Of a DNA stretch of 11,987 bases, positions 1 through 5,898 are shown one piece after another. The DNA comes from JAVBNO01 sp031551485. GTDB taxonomy: Bacteria > Bacillota > Clostridia > Oscillospirales > Ruminococcaceae. The notes below the pieces were generated by a model that was not told the DNA's origin, did no database searches, and saw nothing but the letters and a program-made list of their open reading frames with translations. Each line of letters starts with the position of its first letter. Position 1 is the stretch's first letter. Location of the stretch: NCBI GenBank assembly GCA_031551485.1, contig JAVBNO010000084.1:1-11987 (forward strand). The letters run 5' to 3'. The translations under genes were made by a program, and so were the position numbers.

Positions 1-357
1 AGTAGGCTTGACGTATCTCCAAAAGCGCTGGATATTCCGGAAATAGATAGCGATATTGGCCTCATGCACACTCTCTTTGCGTTGGAGGACTTGCGCGGCC
101 TACGTGTCGGCGAGATTGACGGTGAAATCTGCCTGCGGCTGGACAAGTCAAATCCTAAAGCCTACGACGATATGTTGCGTATGCTCAGCGCTTGGCAAGA
201 ACAGGCGGCAAAACTTGAGGCCGGAGAGATCACCAAAGAGGAATACGACAAGTGGCGGTACAGATATCCCGAATTTGACACCACGCAGCGTTGGGTTAAG
301 GTTCCATCTCAAGAGCTTACCGATTGGCTGTTTAACGACCTGAAAGACAAGAAATAA
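1..357 (+). CDS. XRE-type transcriptional regulator, C-terminal part (5' end outside window)
   Basis: The reading frame is open from base 1 and ends with TAA at 355-357, giving 118 residues of a longer protein. The first visible residues (SRLDVSPKALDIP) look like the last helix and end of an XRE/Cro helix-turn-helix domain. They are followed by a charged, tryptophan-containing tail with the pattern GLMHTLFALEDL and later EAGEITKEEYDKWRY. From memory, this combination is typical of small regulators carried on conjugative or mobilisable elements of gut Clostridia; that is recall, not a search. The ATG at 64 could be mistaken for the start, but the frame upstream is coding-like, so the gene is better read as truncated by the window edge. 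It points toward guaA and is followed by a strong hairpin terminator. Its target is unknown. It probably controls transfer or cargo genes of the element lying to the left. Confidence 0.75.
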   Translation, partial: SRLDVSPKALDIPEIDSDIGLMHTLFALEDLRGLRVGEIDGEICLRLDKSNPKAYDDMLRMLSAWQEQAAKLEAGEITKEEYDKWRYRYPEFDTTQRWVKVPSQELTDWLFNDLKDKK

Positions 358-375
358 GCACCTTTTACGAACAGC

Positions 376-424
376 AAAAAACGGTCTTGCCAACTTTTCA
401 AAAGTCAGCAAGACCGTTTTATTT
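376..424. terminator. Bidirectional rho-independent terminator between the regulator and guaA
   Basis: A perfect 13-bp inverted repeat (378-390 with 408-420; arm AAAACGGTCTTGC) encloses a loop that can itself pair (ACTTT/AAAGT). On the plus strand the stem is followed by TTTTATTT, and on the minus strand by a run of six T. It can therefore end the regulator transcript from the left and the guaA transcript from the right. Confidence 0.85.
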
Positions 425-437
425 AGGATTAAGATCA

Positions 438-482
438 ATTTACTCGCAAACCACCTGCTATACGGCAGTAAACTGAGTAAAT
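438..482. repeat. Inverted repeat in the putative element end
   Basis: ATTTACTC at 438-445 is exactly complementary to GAGTAAAT at 475-482. Inside it lies a second short inverted repeat, CTGC (455-458) with GCAG (465-468). The stem is AT-rich, has no T-run, and overlaps no gene. In its position between a mobile-element gene and the guaA attachment region it could be a binding site for integrase or an accessory factor. That role is inference. Confidence 0.4.
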
Positions 483-494
483 CGGGAAATGGCT

Positions 495-516
495 TCTGCT
501 ATCAATCTGCTATCAA
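495..516. repeat. Perfect tandem 11-bp direct repeat (candidate integrase arm site)
   Basis: TCTGCTATCAA occurs at 495-505 and again immediately at 506-516. Eleven base pairs is about one helical turn, so a protein bound to both copies would sit on one DNA face. Tyrosine integrases of Tn916/Tn5801-type elements bind short direct repeats inside the element ends, and these copies lie about 60-80 bases from the guaA stop codon, a suitable distance. No gene overlaps them. Confidence 0.45.
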
Positions 517-573
517 ATGGCGATTTTCAGCCTCAAAAACCTTGAGATTATGGGACTTTTGGGGCTTCGTTAA

Positions 574-2106
574 TTACTCCCACTCAATCGTTGCGGGGGG
601 CTTGCTGGTGACATCATAGACAATGCGGTTGATCTGCCGCACCTCATTCACAATCCGGTTGGACACCCGCTCCAGCACCTCATAAGGAATCTTGGCCCAA
701 TCCGCGGTCATAAAGTCGGTGGTTGTAATACCCCGCAGCGCCAGGGTGTAGTCATAAGTGCGCCCGTCGCCCATCACGCCCACACTCTTCATCGATGTCA
801 GCACCGCAAAATATTGGTGGATGGTCCGGTCCAGTTTGGCCGTGGCGACCTCATCTCTGAAAATGAAGTCCGCCTCTCGCAGGATATTCAGCCGTTCCTC
901 GGTCACTTCTCCAATAACACGGATACCCAGCCCCGGCCCCGGGAATGGTTGCCGCCACACCAGATAATCCGGCAGCCCCAGCTCGGTGCCCAATTCCCGC
1001 ACCTCATCTTTAAACAAAAGCCGCAGCGGCTCAATAATCTCTTTAAAGTCCACATAATCCGGCAGCCCGCCCACGTTGTGGTGGCTTTTAATCAAAGCGG
1101 CATCCCCCACACCCGATTCGATGACGTCGGGGTAAATCGTGCCCTGGGCCAAGAAGTCCACTTGTCCCAATTTTTTGGCCTCTTCCTCAAATACCCGGAT
1201 GAATTCTTCGCCGATAATCTTACGCTTTTTCTCCGGCTCGGTCACACCGGCCAGCCGGCCTAAAAACCGCTTTTGCGCCTCCACACGGATAAAATGGATA
1301 TCCCTGCCGCCAAAGGCCTCCTCCACTTCATCTCCTTCATTTTTGCGCATAAGGCCGGTATCCACAAAAATACAGGTCAGCTGCTTGCCAATGGCCTTGG
1401 ACAAAAGCGCCGCGCAAACCGAACTGTCCACGCCGCCGGAAAGCGCCAGCAGTACTTTGCCGTCTCCCACCGTCTGACGAATGTTCTCAATCGCCGAGGC
1501 GGCAAAATCCCCAATGGTCCAGTCACCCGCCGCGTTGCAAACCTCAAACAAAAAGTTGCGCAGCATGTGCACGCCGTTCTGGGTGTGCAGCACTTCGGGA
1601 TGAAACTGAACGCCATAAAGTCTCTTACCCTCGTCGGCCATGGCGGCCACCGGGCAAACGTCGCTTTTGGCGGCGATGGCAAATCCGGTGGGCACTGCCT
1701 TTACCCGGTCGGAATGGCTCATCCAGGCCACCCCTTCGCTGGGCAACCCTTTAAACAAAGGGCAATTGTTATCATACAAAACGGGGGTGCGGCCATATTC
1801 CCCCACGGGGGCCGATTCCACTTCCCCTCCCAAAAGCTTGGCCATCAGCTGGGCGCCGTAGCAAATGCCCAAAACCGGAATGCCAAGGGAAAAAATATCC
1901 GCTGCAATTTTAGGAGCGTCGTCAGCATAGACGCTGTTGGGTCCGCCGGTAAAGATAATACCAATCGGCGCCATCGCCTTAATTTCTGCCAGGCTGGTGG
2001 TGTAAGGATGCACTGCGCAGTACACTTCGCATTCCCGCACCCGCCGTGCAATAAGCTGGTTATATTGCCCGCCAAAATCCAGTATGAGTACCAGTTGATG
2101 TGCCAT
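574..2106 (-). CDS. guaA: GMP synthase (glutamine-hydrolysing)
   Basis: Cytosolic enzyme that converts XMP to GMP using ATP and the amide nitrogen of glutamine, the last step of guanine nucleotide synthesis. The 510 residues match the usual Firmicute length. The N-terminal class I glutamine amidotransferase domain (about 1-190) has the nucleophile Cys82 in GICYGAQ and the His169/Glu171 pair in QFHPE. The ATP pyrophosphatase domain has the P-loop SGGVDSS at about 223-229. The C-terminal dimerisation domain contains RQPFPGPGLGIR and ends in the typical IEWE. The ATG at 2106 follows AAAGGAT at a spacing of 9 and starts at the family's usual MxxxLVLILDFG. It is preceded by its own promoter-like sequence and by the terminator of the gene upstream, so it is probably monocistronic. 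Its 3' end is the candidate integration site for the neighbouring element; the coding end is intact. Confidence 0.98.
   Translation of the reverse strand: MAHQLVLILDFGGQYNQLIARRVRECEVYCAVHPYTTSLAEIKAMAPIGIIFTGGPNSVYADDAPKIAADIFSLGIPVLGICYGAQLMAKLLGGEVESAPVGEYGRTPVLYDNNCPLFKGLPSEGVAWMSHSDRVKAVPTGFAIAAKSDVCPVAAMADEGKRLYGVQFHPEVLHTQNGVHMLRNFLFEVCNAAGDWTIGDFAASAIENIRQTVGDGKVLLALSGGVDSSVCAALLSKAIGKQLTCIFVDTGLMRKNEGDEVEEAFGGRDIHFIRVEAQKRFLGRLAGVTEPEKKRKIIGEEFIRVFEEEAKKLGQVDFLAQGTIYPDVIESGVGDAALIKSHHNVGGLPDYVDFKEIIEPLRLLFKDEVRELGTELGLPDYLVWRQPFPGPGLGIRVIGEVTEERLNILREADFIFRDEVATAKLDRTIHQYFAVLTSMKSVGVMGDGRTYDYTLALRGITTTDFMTADWAKIPYEVLERVSNRIVNEVRQINRIVYDVTSKPPATIEWE
575..585 (-). other. Candidate attachment site (att core) at the 3' end of guaA
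   Basis: Read on the minus strand the last codons of guaA give GAGTGGGAGTA. As recalled, the Tn5801 family of integrative elements inserts at the 3' end of guaA using the 11-bp core GAGTGGGAATA, which differs here by one base. Beyond it lies a non-coding segment with repeats and then a mobile-element-type regulator, as expected at an element-chromosome junction. Only one copy of the core is in the window, so the far junction could not be checked. Confidence 0.5.
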
Positions 2107-2164
2107 TCATTTTTCATCCTTTATTGCAAAATAAAATCTAAGCACGCAAAGAAAACACGTTATT

Positions 2165-2193
2165 ATTTTGCCATTTTATAGCTGAAAAAGCAA
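2165..2193 (-). promoter_or_regulatory. Probable sigma-A promoter of guaA
   Basis: On the minus strand TTGCTT (2188-2193) and CAAAAT (2165-2170) are separated by 17 bases. They lie in an AT-rich stretch about 60 bases upstream of the guaA start and just downstream of the preceding gene's terminator. The -10 element matches consensus at four of six bases. No purine riboswitch was recognised in the roughly 95-base leader. Confidence 0.4.
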
Positions 2194-2210
2194 GGGCAAA
2201 TCATGGATGT

Positions 2211-2266
2211 CAAAAGAAAAAAAGCAGCGGACGGCATTTGGAGCTCCACAAAGCCAAATCCGCCCG
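2211..2266 (-). terminator. Rho-independent terminator after the lipase-like gene
   Basis: On the minus strand an arm complementary to 2254-2266 pairs with the complement of 2228-2241. This forms a stem of about 13 bp with one bulged base and one G-T pair, followed directly by TGCTTTTTTTCTTTT. It sits 14 bases after the stop codon of the lipase-like gene, so that gene and guaA are mostly transcribed separately. Confidence 0.85.
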
Positions 2267-2279
2267 TCACTTTGCCGTC

Positions 2280-3101
2280 TCAGCAACCGTTTTCCACCAA
2301 CCGCTCTACCGCCAGAATATACATATCCCGTATGTCGCTGACACCGTCTCCTTGGGTTTGGCGGCTAAAATTGCGTCGCCGCCCGTCCACCGAGTCGATG
2401 TGAGAAATACCCCGCCCGGTGCGCCCACGCCACACGCCGCCAAAATTCGTCCAGGTAGCTGACTGAATCGACACAAGCCCGTCGCACTCCCCGTCAATGC
2501 GGGAAACCACCACAAAGGGAATCCATACCAGAAAATCGCTCAGCGGATGACGCATCGCCGTGGCATAGCTTTGGTAATAGACGCCGTTGCAGTCAGGGTT
2601 CTCTTTGTTAAACCCCTCCATAAAAGAGGCGGAAAGCTGGCGGCAGGTGTGGTAAAAATCCGGTTTTGCATCCCCCAACACCCGGCACCATACGTTTACA
2701 AAAAAAGCCGCCAGCCGAAAAGCCCAGCCCGGCAGCCGGAGCAGCAAATCAATTGTGCCCGAACCGTGATGCGGCGTCGCAATCGTGGTGATGCTGGCAA
2801 TTTTGTCCCCATACCCCAACCGGCTTGCCAGATATCGCGCCTCCAGCCCCCCTTTGGAATGTCCGATCAAATTGACTTTGTCGCACCCTGTCTCCGCCAA
2901 AATCGCGTCAATGCGGGCCCGCATCTCCCCGGCATTGTGTTCGATGGTGGCCCAGCTGTCCTGCTTGCCGTAATAAATCTGCGCGCCTTCTGTTTCCAGC
3001 GCCCTGGGAATACGCCCCCAATAATTCACATGTTTAAAATCCCGAAATCCCACCCCGTGCATCATCAAAAGCGGATATTTTGTCTCGCACCTTCCTGCCA
3101 T
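2280..3101 (-). CDS. Alpha/beta-hydrolase, lipase/esterase type (triacylglycerol lipase-like)
   Basis: A 273-residue alpha/beta-hydrolase, probably an esterase or lipase acting on a hydrophobic ester; the true substrate cannot be told. The order of motifs fits the lipase families related to bacterial family I.5 and PGAP1-like enzymes. These are the oxyanion-hole MHGVG (14-18), the nucleophile elbow GHSKGG with Ser82, ATPHHGSG (108-115), a probable catalytic Asp in ECDGLVSIQSATW (Asp207) and a probable catalytic His in GISHIDSVDG (His234). There is no signal peptide, so it is predicted to be cytoplasmic, unlike secreted lipases. The residues GWAFRLAAFFVNVW (125-138) are hydrophobic and may be part of a lid. 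The ATG at 3101 follows a purine-rich GAGGGGGG. It lies between two terminators, and no clear promoter was seen in the short upstream gap, so it may depend partly on readthrough. Confidence 0.85.
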   Translation of the reverse strand: MAGRCETKYPLLMMHGVGFRDFKHVNYWGRIPRALETEGAQIYYGKQDSWATIEHNAGEMRARIDAILAETGCDKVNLIGHSKGGLEARYLASRLGYGDKIASITTIATPHHGSGTIDLLLRLPGWAFRLAAFFVNVWCRVLGDAKPDFYHTCRQLSASFMEGFNKENPDCNGVYYQSYATAMRHPLSDFLVWIPFVVVSRIDGECDGLVSIQSATWTNFGGVWRGRTGRGISHIDSVDGRRRNFSRQTQGDGVSDIRDMYILAVERLVENGC

Positions 3102-3137
3102 CAGCCGCCCCCCTCGTGAATAGGTTTTCCCTCATCG

Positions 3138-3175
3138 AAAAGGCGTCCGCCACTTTCACAAAAGCAGCGGACGCC
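3138..3175 (-). terminator. Rho-independent terminator after the small membrane protein gene
   Basis: GGCGTCCGC (3142-3150) and GCGGACGCC (3167-3175) form a perfect 9-bp GC-rich stem with a 16-base loop. On the minus strand it is followed by TTTT. It begins a few bases after the stop codon of the 63-residue gene. The short T-run suggests incomplete termination, which would let some transcription continue into the lipase-like gene. Confidence 0.75.
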
Positions 3176-3180
3176 CATGG

Positions 3181-3372
3181 TTAAATGATGATGATAAACA
3201 GAACAAACAGGCCAATCAGCGCCAGCGCAAAGGCCGCCACCCTGAAAATAACCTTAAGGCCAAATCCGGCCACCGGCAGCACAATTTTGCCTACCATACC
3301 CAATATCCCCAGAACAAGGGAAAAAGCAAACAGCAAAACCGCGCCCACCAAAGCCACCACAAAACCGATCAT
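3181..3372 (-). CDS. Small hydrophobic membrane protein of unknown function
   Basis: The 63-residue product is almost wholly hydrophobic, with two likely membrane segments (about 3-28 and 31-62). They are separated by a short turn containing Lys29, and a second stretch carries Lys40 and Arg44. Only Lys and Arg charges are present and there are no acidic residues. The family was not recognised. The case that it is a real gene rests on three things: an ATG at 3372 with AAGGAAG eight bases upstream, a TATACT -10 element just before it, and a strong terminator right after the stop. An inverted repeat covers the ribosome binding site and the -10 region, so expression may be controlled. Small membrane proteins of this shape include stress-response peptides, transporter accessory subunits and toxin-like peptides; nothing here chooses among them. 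Confidence 0.65.
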   Translation of the reverse strand: MIGFVVALVGAVLLFAFSLVLGILGMVGKIVLPVAGFGLKVIFRVAAFALALIGLFVLFIIII

Positions 3373-3378
3373 TGATCA

Positions 3379-3418
3379 CACTTCCTTTTCTCACTGTTAT
3401 CAGTATAGAAAGGAAGTG
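3379..3418 (-). promoter_or_regulatory. Inverted repeat spanning the -10 element and ribosome binding site of the small membrane protein gene
   Basis: CACTTCCTTT at 3379-3388 is perfectly complementary to AAAGGAAGTG at 3409-3418, with a 20-base spacer. A second short repeat, ACTG/CAGT (3393-3396 and 3401-3404), lies inside it. On the minus strand the promoter-like TATACT falls at 3407-3402 between the arms, and the downstream arm contains the ribosome binding site AAGGAAG. It could be an operator, or, if transcription begins further upstream (for example from the reductase gene), an mRNA hairpin hiding the ribosome binding site. The -35 region is poor. Confidence 0.5.
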
Positions 3419-3458
3419 CTCCAAATTCCATCAAAAACAAATTAAAGTTTCATTAAAA

Positions 3459-4379
3459 TTAGGGCAGTTCATACCCGGCCGCAAGATAAATCTCGTACCA
3501 TTCCTCCCGGCTGATCATCACATCCGCCGCCGCCATACAGTCTTGCAGCCGCTGCAAATTCATCGTGCCGGTAATCGGTTGGAATTTGGCCGGATGCCGC
3601 AGCAGCCACGCCATGGCAATGGTGGTGTTGGAAACGCCGTGTTTTTGGGCCACTTCGTCAATTTTGGCATTGAGGACAGGGAATTTGGGATTATCCAAAA
3701 ACACCCCTTCAAAGTACCCGTATTGAAAAGGAGACCAGGGCTGAATGGTAACGTCGTGCAGCCGGCAGTAATCTAGCACATAACCGTCCCGGTTCACGGC
3801 CAAATCCCCTTCGGTGTTTACATTTTGCCCCGAGGTAATCATATTGGCAAAAGCGACGCTCAGCTGCAGTTGGTTGGCCACAAGAGGCTGTTTGACATAT
3901 TTTTTCAAAAGTTCCATTTGCATGGGATGATGGTTGGACACGCCGAAATGCCGCACTTTGCCCGCCTGCTCCAAAATCGTAAAAGCTTCGGCAATCTCCT
4001 CCGGCTCCATCAGGGCATCCGGCCGGTGCAGCAGCAACACATCCAAATAGTCGGTTTTCAGCCGCTTCAAAATGCCATCCACAGACGCCAAAATATGCGC
4101 CTTGTCAAAGTCATACATCTGCCCCAGCTTAATGCCGCATTTGGACTGCAAAATCAATTTTTCCCGCACTGTGGCGTTCATGCCCACCGCTTTGGCAAAA
4201 ATCTCTTCGCATTCGCCGCGGCCGTATATATCGGCGTGGTCAAAAAAATTGGCCCCGCCCTCCATTGCCGTTTTCACAAACGCTTCGGCTTCTACGCCCC
4301 CAAGGCGATGCAGCCTAAAGCAGCCCACAGCAACAACCGGCACCTCCAAATTGGACACGCCCAGCTTCATTGTTCTCAT
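3459..4379 (-). CDS. Aldo/keto reductase family oxidoreductase (YdhF-like)
   Basis: A 306-residue cytosolic NAD(P)H-dependent oxidoreductase that would reduce an aldehyde or ketone; the substrate is unknown. The family tetrad is visible: Asp47 and Tyr52 in DHADIY, Lys80 in QSKCG and His118 in LLHRPD. The C-terminal cofactor-binding part is marked by QPWSPFQYG (about 237-245) and ITGTMNLQRL. The HADIYGRGECEEIFAKA signature and overall length fit the E. coli YdhF type. The ATG at 4379 follows AAAGGAG at a spacing of eight, which favours it over the ATG three codons later. A promoter-like sequence lies upstream. No terminator is seen after the stop, so the transcript may run on into the small membrane protein gene 86 bases downstream. 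No substrate link to the neighbours is evident. Confidence 0.92.
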   Translation of the reverse strand: MRTMKLGVSNLEVPVVAVGCFRLHRLGGVEAEAFVKTAMEGGANFFDHADIYGRGECEEIFAKAVGMNATVREKLILQSKCGIKLGQMYDFDKAHILASVDGILKRLKTDYLDVLLLHRPDALMEPEEIAEAFTILEQAGKVRHFGVSNHHPMQMELLKKYVKQPLVANQLQLSVAFANMITSGQNVNTEGDLAVNRDGYVLDYCRLHDVTIQPWSPFQYGYFEGVFLDNPKFPVLNAKIDEVAQKHGVSNTTIAMAWLLRHPAKFQPITGTMNLQRLQDCMAAADVMISREEWYEIYLAAGYELP

Positions 4380-4421
4380 CTGTCATACTCCTTTGCGCTT
4401 TTTTTAGAACACCCTGTTTCC

Positions 4422-4450
4422 AGTATACCCCCTTCGCCCTGCCGCCGCAA
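4422..4450 (-). promoter_or_regulatory. Probable promoter of the aldo/keto reductase gene
   Basis: On the minus strand TTGCGG (4445-4450) and TATACT (4422-4427) are 17 bases apart, about 43 bases upstream of the start codon. The -10 box matches consensus at five of six bases and the -35 box at three of six. Confidence 0.45.
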
Positions 4451-4757
4451 GCACATCGCCCCTAGTATTTCCAAAAAGGCTGGCCCTTTTCCCGTGGCCC
4501 CGCCCACTACAAAATGATACCCCCCACTTGCCACCGGTCACTTTGTTCGGTACGGTCGCCCAAAAAGCTTAAGAATGCGAAATAGGCAGGGGAGAAGGGG
4601 AAAAATGGAATAGGGTTTGCGGCACGGAATTTGATTAACGGTTCAAGCGTAGTTGATGACGAAAACCGACAAAAAATGTATCCATTGCAAAATATAACTA
4701 CCCCCAACGCCGCATCACCGGGCGGCAGGCGGCACCCAGGGTGATGACTCCTTTAGA
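4451..4757. other. Gene-poor stretch of about 300 bases
   Basis: No convincing gene is present; the short open frames here lack ribosome binding sites and protein-like composition. The middle (about 4560-4705) is more AT-rich than the flanks. Similar sequences lie on either side, CAAAATGATACCCCCC near 4511-4526 and CAAAATATAACTACCCCC near 4688-4705, which may be the worn ends of a small repeat element. CATCACC (4713-4719) and GGTGATG (4740-4746) form a 7-bp inverted repeat just before the operon terminator. I recognise no known RNA or insertion sequence in it. Confidence 0.35.
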
Positions 4758-4760
4758 ACA

Positions 4761-4797
4761 TAAAACAGCCCGTACAGTGAAAACTGTACGGGCTGTT
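4761..4797 (-). terminator. Terminator of the nucleoside import and salvage operon
   Basis: AACAGCCCGTACAGT (4764-4778) and its exact complement at 4783-4797 form a perfect 15-bp stem with a four-base loop, followed by TTTTA on the minus strand. It starts 13 bases past the stop codon of the isomerase gene, marking that gene as the last of the operon. Confidence 0.9.
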
Positions 4798-4809
4798 GGC
4801 TCAGCCGAA

Positions 4810-5886
4810 TTATACCACAACAACGCCGGGAGCGTACAAGTTATTATCCGCCCCATCGGCAAAATAACGCTGCAAATCATAAGGGGAAAAGATACCCTTG
4901 TCAGTCACCACCCCGGAAACCAAGTGGGGCGGCGTGGCGTCAAAGGTAGGATAAAAACCCTTCACCCCTTCCATAGCGGTGCGTACCCCCATAGCCTCCA
5001 GCACATATTTTTGGTCCCGTTCCTCAATGGTAATACTGTCAATGGTGGCGTGCCCCCGGTCGGGCGCGCCGGACACAAAATAGGGAATACCCATATACTT
5101 GGCGGCAATGGCAATCTGGAAAGTGCCCACCTTGTTCACCACATGGCCGTCCATGCAAATGGCGTCCGCGGCCGAAGTGAATACATCAATTTTTTTGGCC
5201 TGCATCGTGTATGCGGGCATATTGTCGGTGATGACCGTCACATCAAAACCCATGTCGTAGGCAACGCTGGCCGTCAGCCGCGCACCCTGAAAATAGGGCC
5301 GGGTCTCGGGGCAAAACAGCTTCAGTTCGTTGCCCTGGTTCCGGGCCACCTTCAGCATCTGCCCCACAATGGTCTCGCCAAAGCATTGGGTCATAATATG
5401 TCCCCCCTTGGGGAACATCCGCACCAAATGCTCAGCCACCGTCTCAATGCGTTTATACCGCCGGTTCAGGTCGGCAATGGTGTGGTCAAAAATAGCCCGG
5501 TCCGCCGCTTTGCCCTCCGCTTTGGCCGCTTTGCCCACCGCAAGGCAGGCATCCACAATCAGCTTCATCCGCTGCACTGTGGTGGGCCGCGCGTGGGACA
5601 GGGTATAGGCCGCCTTTTCCATATAGTCCCCAAAGGCCGCGCCGTCCAAATCCTTCGCCTGGGCCGCCGCCAACGCCATACCCATTCCCGCCGCCGTATA
5701 AGGCCCCGCGCTCTGGGTGACCATATCCGCCACTGCCTGAGCCACTTCGCTGTAGTGCCGGCAGGTCACATACTCCACCCGCGTGGGATAAATGCGCCGG
5801 TCCAAAATGCGCACAGCGCCGTCTTCGTACCAGGCGACATTTTCATATTGCAGCATAAAAGCCAGGCCGCTGTCTTCTCGTCTCAT
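4810..5886 (-). CDS. mtnA: MtnA-like 5-methylthioribose-1-phosphate isomerase (divergent; eIF2B-alpha family)
   Basis: Predicted to isomerise a 5-substituted ribose 1-phosphate to the ribulose 1-phosphate. The 358-residue protein aligns by eye to MtnA along its whole length: LDRRIYP (28-34), HARPTTV (98-104), catalytic Cys168 in IMTQC, ETRPYFQGARLTA (194-206), catalytic Asp241 in SAADAI, NKVGTFQ (251-257), IEERD (287-291) and FDATPPHLVSGVVTDKGI (315-332). It departs from canonical MtnA in three places. The usual VVRGAP is VTQSAGP, losing a phosphate-binding Arg (Gln58 here). The usual HCNTG around the catalytic Cys is QCFGE. The loop after the Cys is several residues shorter. A related sugar-phosphate substrate such as 5-deoxyribose 1-phosphate is therefore possible. 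The ATG at 5886 follows GGAGAGGG, which overlaps the stop of the deaminase gene, suggesting translational coupling. It is the last gene of the operon. Confidence 0.85.
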   Translation of the reverse strand: MRREDSGLAFMLQYENVAWYEDGAVRILDRRIYPTRVEYVTCRHYSEVAQAVADMVTQSAGPYTAAGMGMALAAAQAKDLDGAAFGDYMEKAAYTLSHARPTTVQRMKLIVDACLAVGKAAKAEGKAADRAIFDHTIADLNRRYKRIETVAEHLVRMFPKGGHIMTQCFGETIVGQMLKVARNQGNELKLFCPETRPYFQGARLTASVAYDMGFDVTVITDNMPAYTMQAKKIDVFTSAADAICMDGHVVNKVGTFQIAIAAKYMGIPYFVSGAPDRGHATIDSITIEERDQKYVLEAMGVRTAMEGVKGFYPTFDATPPHLVSGVVTDKGIFSPYDLQRYFADGADNNLYAPGVVVV

Positions 5887-5898
5887 ACAATCCCTCTC

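Noticed and set aside
64..357. Complete 97-residue protein starting at ATG 64
   Set aside because: The same frame is open to base 1 and the upstream codons look like the end of a helix-turn-helix domain, so this is an internal Met of a truncated gene.
495..516. CRISPR repeat
   Set aside because: Only two 11-bp units in direct contact, no spacers and no cas genes; none seen elsewhere in the window.
1273..2181. 302-residue open frame on the plus strand opposite guaA
   Set aside because: No ribosome binding site and no recognisable motifs; guaA on the other strand explains the sequence fully.
2107..2210. Purine (guanine) riboswitch in the guaA leader
   Set aside because: The leader is short and AT-rich and shows no conserved purine-aptamer loops; same negative result for the leader at 11626-11848.
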